NCBI GenBank assembly: GCA_026395275.1
Contig: JAPLZA010000024.1
Coordinates: forward strand, 3,049 to 9,016
Source: Candidatus Staskawiczbacteria bacterium
Lineage (GTDB): Bacteria > Patescibacteriota > Minisyncoccia > Minisyncoccales > Staskawiczbacteraceae
DNA length: 5,968 nt
Direction: 5' to 3'
Shown here: one piece after another, positions 5,804 to 5,968 of the stretch
Numbering within the stretch: position 1 is the first letter of the stretch
Layout of the letters: each line of letters opens with the position of its first letter
Notes under the pieces: generated by a model
Databases searched by the model: none
Seen by the model: the letters and a program-made list of their open reading frames with translations, nothing else
Told to the model about the DNA's origin: nothing
Made by a program: the position numbers and the translations under genes

Positions 5804-5968
5804 ATGAAGATACTTACAATCATAGCATTATTAGCTATTATAGCTTCACTGTTTGCTGACAGGCGTAAGACCTGGACAGGTATAAAGAAAGGTTCAGTGA
5901 TGTTTGTAAAAATTCTTCCTGCCATTGTATAGGTGCTGATTTTGGTAAGTATAATACTCTATCTGCTG
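5804..5968 (+). pseudogene. Start of a small permease-like membrane protein, interrupted by in-frame TAG; runs off the window
   Basis: From the ATG at 5804, one base after the cupin stop, the frame encodes a hydrophobic first helix (MKILTIIALLAIIASLF), a basic loop (ADRRKTWTGIKKG), then a second membrane helix starting SVMFVKILPAIV. At 5930-5932 the frame meets TAG, giving a 42-residue peptide. Beyond the stop the same frame continues as VLILVSIILYLL to the window end, which completes the second helix without interruption. The pattern of a short helix, a basic Lys/Arg loop and a KxxxxFxxILP helix resembles the N-terminus of small bacterial permease-like proteins (about 160 residues, related to the PF03773 permeases) as I recall them. 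The simplest reading is a nonsense mutation or a sequencing error; reinitiation at GTG 5933 or stop readthrough are less likely. The assignment is tentative because the gene is cut by the window. Confidence 0.5.

Overview
The window is AT-rich and gene-dense, with every gene on the + strand. It reads as a piece of a Bacteroidetes (probably Bacteroidales-like) chromosome. The reasons are the A-rich, Shine-Dalgarno-poor gene starts, a promoter of the Bacteroidetes type (TTTG, then TAnnTTTG) at 62-94, and protein types common in that phylum. The organism assignment is inference from these features, not from a database match.

Layout: positions 1-121 hold a promoter and a near-perfect 16-bp palindrome that overlaps the predicted transcription start. 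Eight genes follow in one direction with almost no spacing: a TetR-family regulator (122-715), a small exported DUF2147-like protein (712-1116), a TolC-type outer-membrane channel (1113-2429), a lipoprotein HlyD/MacA-type periplasmic adaptor (2426-3523), a LolC/E-MacB-type ABC permease (3536-4792), a LolD-like ABC ATPase (4792-5487), a small cupin (5491-5802), and the start of a small membrane permease-like gene (5804 to the window end) interrupted by an in-frame TAG. Junctions are ATGA overlaps (three), a TAATG-type 1-bp overlap (one), or gaps of 1, 3 and 12 bp. No terminator or internal promoter is evident, so this looks like one translationally coupled operon.

How the genes fit together: ATPase, permease, adaptor and TolC form a complete set for a tripartite ABC exporter spanning both membranes, analogous to MacA-MacB-TolC but with the ATPase and permease on separate polypeptides. 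Both engine subunits carry LolCDE-like sequence features, so this looks like a Lol-type engine tied to a TolC conduit. The TetR protein, encoded first and downstream of the palindrome, probably represses the whole operon including itself; the inducing ligand and the exported substrate cannot be read from the sequence. The DUF2147-like protein, the cupin without usable metal ligands and the small permease-like gene are accessory members of unknown role.

The points most worth a second look are the operator-like palindrome, the Lol-like engine combined with TolC and adaptor, the degenerate cupin, and the in-frame TAG in the last gene.
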